Shown here: positions 33,514-43,097 of the stretch, in pieces
Numbering within the stretch: position 1 is the first letter of the stretch
Layout: every line of letters starts with the position of its first letter
Source: Methanobacteriota archaeon
GTDB lineage: Archaea; Halobacteriota; Methanosarcinia; Methanosarcinales; Methanosarcinaceae
NCBI GenBank assembly: GCA_023399215.1
Contig: JAEWQJ010000049.1
Coordinates: 62,001 to 126,000 of the forward strand
Direction of reading: 5' to 3'
DNA length: 64,000 nucleotides
Notes under the pieces: model-generated
Told to the model about the DNA's origin: nothing
Database searches by the model: none
Seen by the model: the letters and a program-made list of their open reading frames with translations, nothing else
Program-made: the position numbers and the translations under genes

Positions 33514-34387
33514 ATGCCTGAGTCCACAGAGATCTTTAATTTCGATAAAACGATCCCTTTTTACAGGCATTTACTTCTGGGCTTTGAAAATTTAGATTTC
33601 TTTGCCCGGAATTGTATGATAATTGCCAGAAGTTCAGGAGAATTCCTGCTTCAGGCAGCACATGTCCAATTGAGTGAGATTAATAGAATCAATAATTAAA
33701 ATTGTTTGAAATTGTTTAAAATTGTTTAAAATTACAGAACCCCATACTAATTGCTGCAAACGAATGTGAAGTTATTTATCGCTATTTGCTAGATAATTAA
33801 TAATATATAAATATTAAGTTTAAATAATTAAAATCTGTTTTTTGAATATGGATATGTTTTAAAAATTCGATTAAAGTCTTGATCCGTTTGCGGAATTATA
33901 TAAGTTATCTATGTGCTATTCCTCTCCAGTTCCCCAAATATAAATTATATTATTTATAATATATATAAGTAAGCGTCATATAAACACAATAAGTATATAT
34001 ATACTTAAATTATTTTAGATTGAATAAAACATTCATATATAATAACATAAATAATCATGAGAAATTCCCAGAATAAAAGGTTTTTCATGCCTCGCATAAA
34101 ATAAAAATAATAAAGAATTAATAAAAATTAGTCCATCCTGCTGCAGAATCTGGGATGGAAGCCCACTTGTATATTTTGCGAGATATGAATAAAATCAATA
34201 GCAGAATCATCAGTGAAGCAGTATAAAAATAGTTGGCAGAAAATAAATAAATTACACATTATCGAGTACAACAAATTGCCGCATTCACGACAAAGAGAAT
34301 AGTATAACTTTTTAGTATAGTCCCGAGAACACACTGTACCAATACATTATAATAAGTCTTTTCATGATAGAAAACTGGTGGAATCGC

Positions 34388-34549
34388 ATGAAGATTAATG
34401 ACAATTGTGTAGGGTGCGGCCAGTGTGCTTCTTTTTGCAAAAAGGGAGCAATCGAGGTAAAAGGAAAGGCACGAGCTACTGACGCCTGCATAGACTGCGG
34501 GATCTGCGTTCTCTACTGCCCTGTTAAAGCCATAGAGGTGGTGGTATGA
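34388..34549 (+). CDS. Small 2[4Fe-4S] ferredoxin
   Basis: The 53-residue protein has two CxxCxxCxxxC clusters: CVGCGQCASFCKK and CIDCGICVLYCP. ATG 34388 follows GGTGG. Its stop overlaps the start of the next gene (ATGA). This mirrors the ferredoxin/geranylgeranyl-reductase pair at 42921-44317, so it is probably the dedicated electron donor of the neighbouring flavoprotein. Confidence 0.9.
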   Translation: MKINDNCVGCGQCASFCKKGAIEVKGKARATDACIDCGICVLYCPVKAIEVVV

Positions 34550-35823
34550 AAGCAATTGTAATCGGTGCGGGACTTGGAGGACTCTTAAGTGCAGCCAGGC
34601 TCTCAAAAGCAGGATACCAGGTAGACGTTTTTGAAAGGCTTCCCATCACAGGAGGAAGGTTTACAAATCTACCTTACAAAGGATTCCAGCTTTCGAGCGG
34701 AGCTTTCCATATCCTTCCCCACGGACCTGCAGGCCCTCTAGCTAAGTTTCTCAACGAAATCGGAGCCGATGTAAAGATTGTGCGGTCCGATAATACAACT
34801 ATACGCGTGCCCCTGAAAAAAGGCAGCCCGGATTATGAAAAAGGATTCAAAGATATTTCGTTTACCGATTTTTCTACACTTCTCTCGCATAAAGAACGTC
34901 TGAAGATCGCTCTTCTCATAGTGAGCACGCGAAAAAATCGACCGACAGGAAGCAGTTTGCAGGCATGGATCAGGTCCCAGTTTAAGGACGAATGGCTTGT
35001 GAGATTTGCCGATGCTTTCTGCGGCTGGGCATTGAGCCTTAAAAGTGACGAAGTTCCTGTGGAAGAAGTTTTCGAGATAATTGAAAACATGTACAGATTC
35101 GGCGGCCCAGGAGTTCCTATTGGCGGATGCAAAGGGATTATCGATGCCCTGGAAAGTGTGATTGCTGCACACGACGGAAAGATTCATACCGAGACCGAGG
35201 TCTCAAAAATCCTTGTGGAAAACGGGAAAGCCGCAGGCGTACTTGTTGGTGAAGAGACTCATAAAGCAGACCTGGTTATCAGCAATTTAGGGCATGCTGC
35301 AACGGCATGTCTTTGCGCGGAGGCCCTGTCAGGTGAGAAAGCTTCAGAATACCTCCGAAGACTTGAAACCCTGAAGCCTTCTGCCGGAATAAAGATTTGT
35401 CTTGCTGCAGATGAGCCGCTTGTAGGGCATTCAGGTGTCCTTCTAACCCCATATGCAAAAAGGGTAAATGGGGTAAACGAGGTTACGCAGGTTGATCCGA
35501 GACTTGCTCCACCTGGCAAGCATCTTACAATGTCTCATCAGTACGTAGCTCCTGAGAACGTGAAAAATCTCGAAACTGAAATTGAATTAGGGCTTAAAGA
35601 TCTTAAAAACATCTTTCCCAATAAAAAATATGAAGTCCTGCTCATCCAGTCATACCATGACAGCTGGCCGGTAAACCGGGTAGCCTCAGGTACGGATCCT
35701 GGTAATGAGACTCCTGTTCCCGGACTTTACGTTGTAGGAGATGGAGCTAAAGGCAAAGGCGGAATTGAAGTCGAAGGCGTAGCTCTTGGTGTAGTCGCTA
35801 CAATGAAGAAAATCCTGGACTAA
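34546..35823 (+). CDS. Phytoene desaturase-like FAD oxidoreductase
   Basis: The 425-residue flavoprotein has the N-terminal FAD motif VIGAGLGGLLSAARLSKAGY with an acidic residue after the second strand, and the C-terminal LYVVGDGAKGKGGIEVEGVALG typical of CrtI-like amine-oxidase-fold enzymes. Homologues desaturate, isomerise or saturate polyprenyl chains. Methanosarcina makes no carotenoids, so a membrane-isoprenoid substrate, possibly a lipid chain or the methanophenazine tail, is my inference from the fpo and ferredoxin neighbours. It overlaps the ferredoxin gene by four bases. Confidence 0.75.
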   Translation: MKAIVIGAGLGGLLSAARLSKAGYQVDVFERLPITGGRFTNLPYKGFQLSSGAFHILPHGPAGPLAKFLNEIGADVKIVRSDNTTIRVPLKKGSPDYEKGFKDISFTDFSTLLSHKERLKIALLIVSTRKNRPTGSSLQAWIRSQFKDEWLVRFADAFCGWALSLKSDEVPVEEVFEIIENMYRFGGPGVPIGGCKGIIDALESVIAAHDGKIHTETEVSKILVENGKAAGVLVGEETHKADLVISNLGHAATACLCAEALSGEKASEYLRRLETLKPSAGIKICLAADEPLVGHSGVLLTPYAKRVNGVNEVTQVDPRLAPPGKHLTMSHQYVAPENVKNLETEIELGLKDLKNIFPNKKYEVLLIQSYHDSWPVNRVASGTDPGNETPVPGLYVVGDGAKGKGGIEVEGVALGVVATMKKILD

Positions 35824-35881
35824 AATTTCAGAAAACAAACTCATCAGGTGTTTTATTATTCCACCAAAAAATCCCAATTTT

Positions 35882-36859
35882 GTGACTTATTCGAAAAATG
35901 TCTTCGTTCCTGTGACCAATATTTGCAGGAACCGTTGTGGTTACTGCGGTTTTCGGCGGGAGCCCGGACAACCAGGCGCCAGGCTCATGAAGCCCGGAGA
36001 AATTCTTCCTGTACTTGAAAAAGGGGCAAAGGCAGGGTGTACCGAAGCCCTTTTCACCTTCGGGGAGTATGCCGAGGAGGTTCCGGAGTACAGGAAGTGG
36101 CTTAAAGAACTTGGTTATTCTTCCACGCTTGAATACCTTCTTTTTCTCTGTGAGGCTGCAATCGATATTGGAATCCTTCCTCATACGAATGCAGGAATTA
36201 TGACACGCTCGGAGATGAAGGCTTTAAAGCCTTTGAATGCGAGCATGGGGCTGATGCTTGAGAGCACGGCAACCCTGGAAGCCCACAAGGACTGCCCGGG
36301 TAAACTTCCCGAACTCAGGCTTAATACCATTCGAGAAGCAGGAAAACTACAGATTCCCTATACTACCGGCCTTCTTATAGGAATTGGAGAGAAAAGGGAA
36401 GATAGAATAGAGTCCCTTGAGGCTATTGCGGGTCTCCATAGAGAATACGGGCACATCCAGGAGGTTATAATTCAGAACTTTGCCCCAAAGCCCGGAACAC
36501 CCATGGAAAATTATCCTGCGCCTTCAATAGAAGAAATGGTTGACGCTATATGCCTGGCAAGGCAGATTCTTCCTTCTGACATAGCAGTACAGGTTGCTCC
36601 AAACCTTATAGACCCAAAAGCCCTTATCGCAAAAGGGGTGACTGATCTGGGAGGCATATCTTCACTGACAATTGACTGGATTAATCCTGAAGCCGAATGG
36701 CCGGACGTAAAGGACTTGCAGAGGAAACTAAGTCCGACTTTGCTCAGGGAACGCCTGCCAATTTACCCTCAGTATGTAAAAAAAGAATGGTACTCGGAAA
36801 GGATAGGTGGGCTTATAGAGCAACTCTCTGATGCTGACGGTTACAGGAAAAAGCCCTGA
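35882..36859 (+). CDS. cofG: FO synthase subunit CofG
   Basis: The 325-residue radical-SAM enzyme has its cluster motif CRNRCGYC (Cys15, 19, 22), and GCTEALFTFGE and PKPGTPM in later strands. With CofH it condenses 5-amino-6-ribitylamino-uracil and tyrosine-derived hydroxybenzyl to FO, the deazaflavin of coenzyme F420. GTG 35882 starts the protein close to the motif, as expected for this family. It lies 27 bp before cofH. Confidence 0.93.
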   Translation: MTYSKNVFVPVTNICRNRCGYCGFRREPGQPGARLMKPGEILPVLEKGAKAGCTEALFTFGEYAEEVPEYRKWLKELGYSSTLEYLLFLCEAAIDIGILPHTNAGIMTRSEMKALKPLNASMGLMLESTATLEAHKDCPGKLPELRLNTIREAGKLQIPYTTGLLIGIGEKREDRIESLEAIAGLHREYGHIQEVIIQNFAPKPGTPMENYPAPSIEEMVDAICLARQILPSDIAVQVAPNLIDPKALIAKGVTDLGGISSLTIDWINPEAEWPDVKDLQRKLSPTLLRERLPIYPQYVKKEWYSERIGGLIEQLSDADGYRKKP

Positions 36860-36886
36860 AAGAGGGGCATGCGGAGGAATTGAAAA

Positions 36887-38017
36887 ATGAACAACAGGAT
36901 TCCCGAAGATCTTATAGAACGCGCATACCAGGGGAAGAGTACAAAAGAAGATGGGCTCCTGCTCCTGGAGGTACCTCCTTTCGAACTCTTCAGGTTTGCG
37001 GACGAACTTCGCTCCCTTACGGTAGGAGATACGGTTACTTACATAGTAAACCGAAATATAAACTTCACAAGCCGCTGTATGGGTACCTGCGGGTTCTGTG
37101 CATTCAGGACAAACGATGGAAAAGTCCTCAGCATAGAAGAAATCATGGAAAAGGTTAGAGAAGCTAAGAAGGCAAAAGCTACCGAAGTCTGTATTCAGGG
37201 AGGGCTTCTCCCGGATGTGGGCCTGGACTTTTACCAGGAAATTGCAGAATCCATAAAAGCCGAATTTCCGGAAATGCATATTCACGCTTTTTCCCCGATG
37301 GAAGTATACCATGCATCTCATGTCAGTGGTATAAAGGTAAGTGAAGCCCTTTCAAAGCTGAAACGAAGCGGGCTTGATACAATGCCCGGAACTGCAGCCG
37401 AAATTCTCTCTGACCGTGTCAGGAAAATTATTTGCCCTTCAAAACTCAAGACTGCGGAATGGATTGAAGTAGTCACACAGGCACATGCTGCAGGAATCCC
37501 TACTACTGCAACAATGATGTACGGGCATGTCGAAACTCCTGAAGAAAGAATTGAACACATCCTGACTATCAGGGAAATTCAGAAAGAGACTGGCGGAATT
37601 ACCGAATTTGTGCCTCTGCCTTTTATGCCTTATAATAATCCTATTGGGAAAAAAATGATTCGAGAGGGCAGGTACGCTACTCCGGGCCTCGATGACCTGA
37701 AAATCTATGCTATTTCACGCATCCTTCTTCACGGGCATGTAAATAATATTCAGGCAAGCTGGGTAAAACTTGGTAAAAAGCTTTCCCAGTTTGCTCTTCA
37801 CTGCGGTGCAAACGACCTCGGAGGTACACTCATGGAAGAGAGTATTTCCAGATTGGCAGGAGCCCCTAATGGAGAAAATATTTCTGTTGAAGAACTGGAA
37901 TGGATGATCTACGGAGCCGGAAGAGTTCCAAAAGAGAGAACAACCCTTTACAAAGGAGTACGTGAGCTGGCTTCCAGGAACCCTGGAAGGATTACAGGGT
38001 GTGGAGCCTCAGAATAA
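36887..38017 (+). CDS. cofH: FO synthase subunit CofH, first copy
   Basis: The 376-residue radical-SAM protein has the cluster motif CMGTCGFC (Cys64, 68, 71) and the CofH/MqnC signatures EVCIQGGLLPD, HAFSPMEVYHA and LGGTLMEESISR. CofH makes the hydroxybenzyl adduct from tyrosine that CofG cyclises. The GGAGGAA-like site precedes ATG 36887. It is followed by a second cofH at 38074; the two are similar throughout, so they form a tandem paralogue pair. Confidence 0.93.
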   Translation: MNNRIPEDLIERAYQGKSTKEDGLLLLEVPPFELFRFADELRSLTVGDTVTYIVNRNINFTSRCMGTCGFCAFRTNDGKVLSIEEIMEKVREAKKAKATEVCIQGGLLPDVGLDFYQEIAESIKAEFPEMHIHAFSPMEVYHASHVSGIKVSEALSKLKRSGLDTMPGTAAEILSDRVRKIICPSKLKTAEWIEVVTQAHAAGIPTTATMMYGHVETPEERIEHILTIREIQKETGGITEFVPLPFMPYNNPIGKKMIREGRYATPGLDDLKIYAISRILLHGHVNNIQASWVKLGKKLSQFALHCGANDLGGTLMEESISRLAGAPNGENISVEELEWMIYGAGRVPKERTTLYKGVRELASRNPGRITGCGASE

Positions 38018-38073
38018 GCTGGATAGTTAAATAACATTCAGGGAAATGATGGAATTTTAAAAAGGATGATCGG

Positions 38074-39201
38074 ATGTATACGAAAAAACCGACAACTCCA
38101 GAAGACGTAATTGAAAGGGCATACAGGGGAAAATGTACTAAAGAGGATGCCCTCCTCCTGCTTGAAGGAAATCCTTTTGAGCTGTTTGAACTCGCCAATG
38201 ATTTGCGTGCCAGTACGGTAGGCGACACTGTTAGTTATGTAGTGAACAGGAATATCTATATCACAAATAAATGTGTTGGAAACTGTGGGTTCTGTGCCTA
38301 CAGGCAAGAGAAAGGATTTATCCTGAGCATTGACGAGATTCTGGAACAAGTGGAAGATGCGAGAAAAGCAGGAGCCGTAGAGGTATGCATCCAGGGTGGA
38401 TATACCCCTGAAATTGACATGGAATCATATCTTGAGATTATAGAGTCAGTAAAAACCGAATTCCCTGATATGTGCGTTCATGCACTGTCTCCCATGGAGG
38501 TAAACTACGCAGCAGGTCTCTCAGGTATGTCGGTTGAAGAAGCTCTGGGCAAGCTTAAAAAATGTGGGCTTGATTCTCTAACGGGAACTTCGGCTGAAAT
38601 TCTTTCTGACAGAGTAAGAAAAATTATCTGCCCTGGAAAAATCACTACCCAACAATGGATTGATACTATAACTGCAGCACATAAGGCAGGAATTTCTACT
38701 AATTCAACTATCATGTACGGACATGTTGAAACTCTTGAAGAACGCCTTGACCATGTTTTTATTATCCGTGACATCCAGAAAGAAACAGGTGGAATTACAG
38801 AACTTATTCCGATGGCATTTTTACCTTACAATAATCCTATAGGGGAAAAGATGATGGCATCCGGGAAATTCTCGACCACAGGTCTTGAAGATCTTCAGCT
38901 CATAGCTATTTCCCGGGTCATTTTACATACTTATGTCAAAAATATTCAGGCCACGTGGGTAAAATTAGGAAAAAAACTTGCTCAGGTAGCCTTACAGTGC
39001 GGAGCAAACGATCTTGGGGGTACACTTATGGAAGACCTGATCTCCACAGCATCAGGGGGTAGTAATGGAGAATATGTATCTCCTGCCGAGTTTGAGTGGA
39101 TGATAAAAGGAGCAGGAAGAATTCCTGTGCAAAGGGATACTCTGTACCGGAAAATAGAGCGAGATTTTTCTAATAAAGTCAATCCCCTTTCTATTTTATG
39201 A
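38074..39201 (+). CDS. cofH: FO synthase subunit CofH, second copy
   Basis: The 375-residue paralogue of the upstream gene has the cluster motif CVGNCGFC (Cys67, 71, 74), and keeps EVCIQGGYTPE, LSPMEVNYAA and LGGTLMEDLIS. All motifs appear intact, so it may be a second active FO synthase subunit or a specialised variant. A strong hairpin terminator follows 27 bp after the stop. Confidence 0.92.
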   Translation: MYTKKPTTPEDVIERAYRGKCTKEDALLLLEGNPFELFELANDLRASTVGDTVSYVVNRNIYITNKCVGNCGFCAYRQEKGFILSIDEILEQVEDARKAGAVEVCIQGGYTPEIDMESYLEIIESVKTEFPDMCVHALSPMEVNYAAGLSGMSVEEALGKLKKCGLDSLTGTSAEILSDRVRKIICPGKITTQQWIDTITAAHKAGISTNSTIMYGHVETLEERLDHVFIIRDIQKETGGITELIPMAFLPYNNPIGEKMMASGKFSTTGLEDLQLIAISRVILHTYVKNIQATWVKLGKKLAQVALQCGANDLGGTLMEDLISTASGGSNGEYVSPAEFEWMIKGAGRIPVQRDTLYRKIERDFSNKVNPLSIL

Positions 39202-39227
39202 AAAAAGGATAAGTAGCAGAGATTTAA

Positions 39228-39249
39228 CTCCCGAGTTTTTTCTCGGGAG
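39228..39249 (+). terminator. Hairpin terminator after the second cofH
   Basis: CTCCCGAG (39228-39235) and CTCGGGAG (39242-39249) form a perfect eight-pair stem around a six-T loop. It ends the ferredoxin-cofGHH unit and separates it from cofC, which has its own TATA-like AATTATATAATTT at about 39299-39311. Confidence 0.65.
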
Positions 39250-39375
39250 AAAATTCCCTTTGCAAAACGAGTTTATTTCTAAGCCGTAGGAGTTTTAATT
39301 AATTATATAATTTTAGCAAGTTAAGTTTAAGATTCATTTATATTTATTTCCGAACTTAGATATTCAGGAGTCAAG

Positions 39376-40002
39376 ATGAAAGCCGTAATCCCCTATAAAA
39401 AATCCAGTGCAAAATCCAGATTGTCCCCTGTCCTGACTCGGGAAGAGAGAGAAGAGTTTGTGGAACTGATGCTGAATCAGGTGATAGATACTCTTAAGGA
39501 AGCCGGAGTGGGAACAATCGATATTCTCAGTCCTTCTATGTACGGGCTTGAGAATATGACGAAAGCCAACGTGCTTCTGGACAAAAATGACCTGAATGAA
39601 GCCCTTAACGGGTACCTTGAACAGGCTGAGGAGCCGGTTATTATTGTTATGGCTGATCTTCCCCTTTTATCTCCAGACCATGTTAAAGGGATAACTTCAA
39701 CAAAAGAAGACGTTTGTATCGTCCCGGGAAAAGGTGGAGGTACAAATACACTATTTATCAAAAACCCTTCCTGCTACAGGGTCAGGTACTATGGTTCGAG
39801 TTTTCTGACGCACTGTTCGATTGCAGAAAAAACAGGACAGAGTGTTGAGGTATATGATTCTTTTTTTGCGGGTACTGATATTGATGAGCCCGAAGATCTG
39901 GTAGAACTGCTTATACACGGAAGCGGAGCTGCGAAAGAGTATATCAGCAAAAAATTCAGGCTTGAGATGAGCAGGGGAAGGGTCGGACTGGTCCATATTT
40001 AG
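39376..40002 (+). CDS. cofC: 2-phospho-L-lactate guanylyltransferase CofC
   Basis: The 208-residue nucleotidyltransferase begins MKAVIPYKKSSAKSRLSPVL, the GTP-binding start of CofC, and has VIIVMADLPLLSPDHV for the metal-binding strand and PGKGGGTNTLFI. It activates 2-phospholactate with GTP to LPPG, which CofD (not here) transfers to FO. ATG 39376 has AGGAGT upstream. It complements the FO synthase genes beside it. Confidence 0.93.
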   Translation: MKAVIPYKKSSAKSRLSPVLTREEREEFVELMLNQVIDTLKEAGVGTIDILSPSMYGLENMTKANVLLDKNDLNEALNGYLEQAEEPVIIVMADLPLLSPDHVKGITSTKEDVCIVPGKGGGTNTLFIKNPSCYRVRYYGSSFLTHCSIAEKTGQSVEVYDSFFAGTDIDEPEDLVELLIHGSGAAKEYISKKFRLEMSRGRVGLVHI

Positions 40003-40052
40003 GAACAGCCTTCCTGACTAAAATCACATATGTTTGTCTGCAATTTCAAGAT

Positions 40053-40066
40053 TGACTAATCAATCA
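40053..40066. promoter_or_regulatory. Candidate TetR operator in the tetR promoter
   Basis: TGACTAATCAATCA ends five bases before a TATA-like TTTAAATAA (40072-40080), so a bound protein would block the BRE/TATA region. It shares 12 of 14 positions with the site at 685-698 upstream of the MFS exporter. This suggests autoregulation by the TetR protein at 40216. Confidence 0.4.
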
Positions 40067-40215
40067 GTAACTTTAAATAAGTAATGTGCCTATTATGCTA
40101 TGAATAAAAAACTCAATGATTCATTGAGATTAATATTTTAGATCTTGAATAGTGAAGTAAGGATATACAGAATCAGCAAAAATCTGGATGGGCTATTTTC
40201 AGAAGAGGCGAGCCT

Positions 40216-40821
40216 GTGAGATCTTTTACATCTGAAGAAAGAGATATCATAAGAAACAAAATCACAGATAGAGGAAAAGAATGCTTTGCCAGATACGGAA
40301 TAAAGAAAACAAGCATTGAAGATCTTACCAGAGACCTTGGAATTGCAAAAAGTTCTTTTTACTCATTTTTTAACAGCAAAGAAGATCTTTTTCTACAGAT
40401 ATATACGGAAGAGCGAGAAGCCTTAAAGGACAACTTATTAGAAAATTCCTTCCTGAAATACAGGAAGGAACCTGATAAAGCGATAAAGGCTTATCTGCAT
40501 TATGTACTGGATATTGCGAATAGCCATCCGGTCTGGAAAAAAGTTTACATTGAAAAAGAGCACCTTGATCTGACGATTTCCCGGTCTTCAGAAGAAAAAA
40601 TTAAAAATATTCATCAAGAAAACGTAAAAATGATTCTACCTTTTTTTGAAGAATGGGCAGCCGCAGGTCTTCTGATAGACAAAGATGCCAGGATTCTTGC
40701 TGAGACCACATATGCGGTTATTTCCCTTATCCATTTAAGGAATGAAATTGAGGATGAGGATTTTCAGGATATAATGGATATTCTTATTGATCTTCTAGCA
40801 GAAAATATAATAAAAAAGTAA
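40216..40821 (+). CDS. TetR family transcriptional regulator
   Basis: The 201-residue protein has an N-terminal TetR helix-turn-helix (about residues 8-60) with KKTSIEDLTRDLGIAKSSFYSFF and the SKEDLF connector. A helical ligand-binding domain follows, and no ligand is predictable. GTG 40216 follows AGAGGCGAG. It lies 104 bp upstream of tes and may regulate tes, its own gene and the exporter at the left end, which carry related operator-like sites (tes itself shows none). Confidence 0.88.
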   Translation: MRSFTSEERDIIRNKITDRGKECFARYGIKKTSIEDLTRDLGIAKSSFYSFFNSKEDLFLQIYTEEREALKDNLLENSFLKYRKEPDKAIKAYLHYVLDIANSHPVWKKVYIEKEHLDLTISRSSEEKIKNIHQENVKMILPFFEEWAAAGLLIDKDARILAETTYAVISLIHLRNEIEDEDFQDIMDILIDLLAENIIKK

Positions 40822-40925
40822 ATATAAAAGTGTTGATAGGATTGAATAGTGAAAGGTTACCTGAGAAGGGAGACCTTTTCAAAAAAAGCAAATCATCTCC
40901 GTACTAAATGTAGGGGAGTGTATTA

Positions 40926-42446
40926 ATGAAACATATAAAGTCTGTTTGTCCAGAATGCAAAAAAGTTCTTGATTCCACTATCTTTGAAGAAAACGGCAAA
41001 ATAATGCTGAAAAAAACTTGTCCAGAACATGGGACCTTCACGGATGTTTACTGGTCGGACAGCAAACTATACGACAGGTTCAGGCGCTATTCCTACGTAG
41101 GCAGTGGAGTTTCAGCCAATAATGAGACTCTGTCTTCCGGTGGCTGCCCCTGGGACTGCGGAATTTGCTCCAGGCACAAAACCGGGACTTTGCTTGCAAA
41201 CATTGACGTTACCAATCGTTGTAATCTCAGTTGTCCGGTGTGCTTTGCTAATGCCAAGGCAAGTGGCTTTATATACGAGCCAGACTTTGAACAGATAAGA
41301 GAAATGATGCTGAATCTCCGAAATCAAGAACCTGTTCCCTGCTATGCCGTCCAATTTGCTGGAGGAGAGCCTACGGTCCGGGAAGACCTTCCGGAAATTA
41401 TCGAAACAGCTCAAGAACTTGGGTTTACACAGATTCAGATTGCAACTAATGGTGTCAGGCTTGCAAAAAGCCAGGAATACTGTGAAGCTTTAAAGACCGC
41501 AGGGCTCCATACTGTATATCTATCCTTTGACGGAGTCTCCAAGGAACCATACATAGAGAACCGAGGATTTAATGCTCTTCCTGTAAAACAAAAAGCTCTT
41601 GAAAACTGCAGGCAGGCAGATCTGAATAGTGTTGTGCTCGTGCCCACCCTGATAAAAGGTGTTAATGATCACCAGGTTGGAGATATTGTCCGCTTTGCGG
41701 CTAGAAATGAGGACGTAGTGAGAGGTGTAAACTTCCAGCCAGTAGCGTTCGCAGGCCGCATTGATCAGGCCCTGCGAAAAGAACAGAGAATAACAATTCC
41801 CGATCTAGTATCACTCCTGGAAGAACAAACCGAAGGAGAAATTCCCAGTTCGGCCTGGTATCCTGCATCTGCTGCAGTCCCCATCATCCGCTTCGTGAGC
41901 GCGGTGCGAAAAGTTCCGCTTCCCGAATTTACAATTCACCCTCACTGTGGAGCTGCCACTTATATCTTTGAAAACGAGGGGAAGCTAATTCCGATAACTG
42001 ATTTTGTGGACGTGGACGGGTTCCTTGAGTTCCTTGAGAGCGTTACTCCAGAATTTGAAGAGCAGGGTTCTAACATAACGAAACTTGCAAAAGTTCTCTA
42101 TCATATTCCGCGCTACATCGATGAAGCCAAAAGCCCAAAGGATCTTAAGATAGTCTCCCTGATAACTAATTTTCTTAAAAATGGTACAAGAGAGCATGCT
42201 GCCCAATTCCACCGAAAATCAATATTCCTTGGAGCCATGCACTTTCAGGATCTCTACAACCTGGATCTGGAAAGAGTTGAACAATGCGGAATCCACTATG
42301 CTACCCCAGATGGTAGGATAATTCCGTTCTGCACTTATAACAATTTTCACAGAGAGGGAGTCGAAGCAAGGTATTCAAAACAATATCGGAAAAATATAGA
42401 GTTTGAGAAGAAAACCCTGGACATTCAGGAAAGAGAAGCAGCTTGA
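40926..42446 (+). CDS. tes: Tetraether lipid synthase Tes, radical SAM
   Basis: The 506-residue protein has an N-terminal rubredoxin-like part with CPEC, then GGCPWDCGICSRH, and the radical-SAM cluster CNLSCPVC (Cys99, 103, 106) with QFAGGEPTVREDL. A C-terminal domain includes IHPHCGAATYIFE. These cysteine groups match Tes, which joins two archaeol tails to a biphytanyl chain (GDGT or macrocyclic archaeol). The neighbouring ferredoxin and geranylgeranyl reductase agree. GGGGAGTG precedes ATG 40926. A TATA-like AAATATAAAAG near 40820 suggests its own promoter. Confidence 0.85.
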   Translation: MKHIKSVCPECKKVLDSTIFEENGKIMLKKTCPEHGTFTDVYWSDSKLYDRFRRYSYVGSGVSANNETLSSGGCPWDCGICSRHKTGTLLANIDVTNRCNLSCPVCFANAKASGFIYEPDFEQIREMMLNLRNQEPVPCYAVQFAGGEPTVREDLPEIIETAQELGFTQIQIATNGVRLAKSQEYCEALKTAGLHTVYLSFDGVSKEPYIENRGFNALPVKQKALENCRQADLNSVVLVPTLIKGVNDHQVGDIVRFAARNEDVVRGVNFQPVAFAGRIDQALRKEQRITIPDLVSLLEEQTEGEIPSSAWYPASAAVPIIRFVSAVRKVPLPEFTIHPHCGAATYIFENEGKLIPITDFVDVDGFLEFLESVTPEFEEQGSNITKLAKVLYHIPRYIDEAKSPKDLKIVSLITNFLKNGTREHAAQFHRKSIFLGAMHFQDLYNLDLERVEQCGIHYATPDGRIIPFCTYNNFHREGVEARYSKQYRKNIEFEKKTLDIQEREAA

Positions 42447-42920
42447 GATCTCCTGAAAAGGAAAGCATGATACATATTATTAACATGAAAAAATATAAGT
42501 TAGAGAGGCGTAATACAAAAATTTATATTAGAGAAAAAATAAACTGAGAGAAATTTTTATACCTAATACATGGTCCAATAGAGCCAATAACTTTAACTGG
42601 ACAAATACATTATTGTGAAAACTATATTCGGAAGAGTAACCATACAATGGGTAAATCTTAATTTAATCGGATCTTTCCGAGGAAGAATTTAGAGATGAAA
42701 ACTGAACCTCGGAAAGTCGAAAAAAGATTTATTGACCGAAAAAGTAAAAGTTTAAAAATATAATGATTAAAAAAACTTTCAGGACTCTATGGAAGTAATC
42801 AGTAGAAATAATGTGGTATTATACTGTCATGCTTTTCGGTCCATGTCACAATATTTGCAAGAAAGAGGATGTCTACTGATTAAGCATTATAAATTAATTT
42901 TAAAAGGTACAGGTGAGCTG
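42447..42920. other. AT-rich spacer before the ferredoxin/reductase pair
   Basis: No gene is supported; the ORF that starts at 42789 is an unsupported 5' extension of the ferredoxin. A TATA-like TTTAAAAATATAATG lies near 42750-42764, so the ferredoxin and reductase probably have their own promoter rather than relying on tes. Confidence 0.45.
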
Positions 42921-43097
42921 GTGAGCCTTAAGATAAATAGATATAAGTGTGGATACTGTGGTGCCTGTGTGGGAGTCTGCCCTAAGGGAGCACTAGAACT
43001 TGTAGAGACCTGGGTCGAAGTAGATGAAAGTACGTGCATTACGTGCGGGATATGCGATCGCATCTGCCCTGTAGGAGCAATTGAGGTAATGAAATGA
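42921..43097 (+). CDS. 2[4Fe-4S] ferredoxin, electron donor of geranylgeranyl reductase
   Basis: The 58-residue ferredoxin has CGYCGACVGVCPK and CITCGICDRICP motifs. I chose GTG 42921 because AGGTGA lies just before it and the longer frame has no ribosome site. Its TGA overlaps the start of the reductase gene. From memory, in M. acetivorans the equivalent ferredoxin is needed for complete saturation of archaeal lipids by the adjacent reductase. Confidence 0.88.
   Translation: MSLKINRYKCGYCGACVGVCPKGALELVETWVEVDESTCITCGICDRICPVGAIEVMK

Noticed and set aside
33514..33699. Plus-strand ORF upstream of fpo
   Set aside because: It overlaps the predicted fpo promoter and has no ribosome site or recognisable motif.
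33382..33700. An fpoP gene upstream of fpoA
   Set aside because: Only frames of about 20 codons exist on the minus strand here, so I cannot support it.
42789..42920. Long N-terminus of the second ferredoxin
   Set aside because: No ribosome site, and ferredoxin sequence starts at the GTG 42921.
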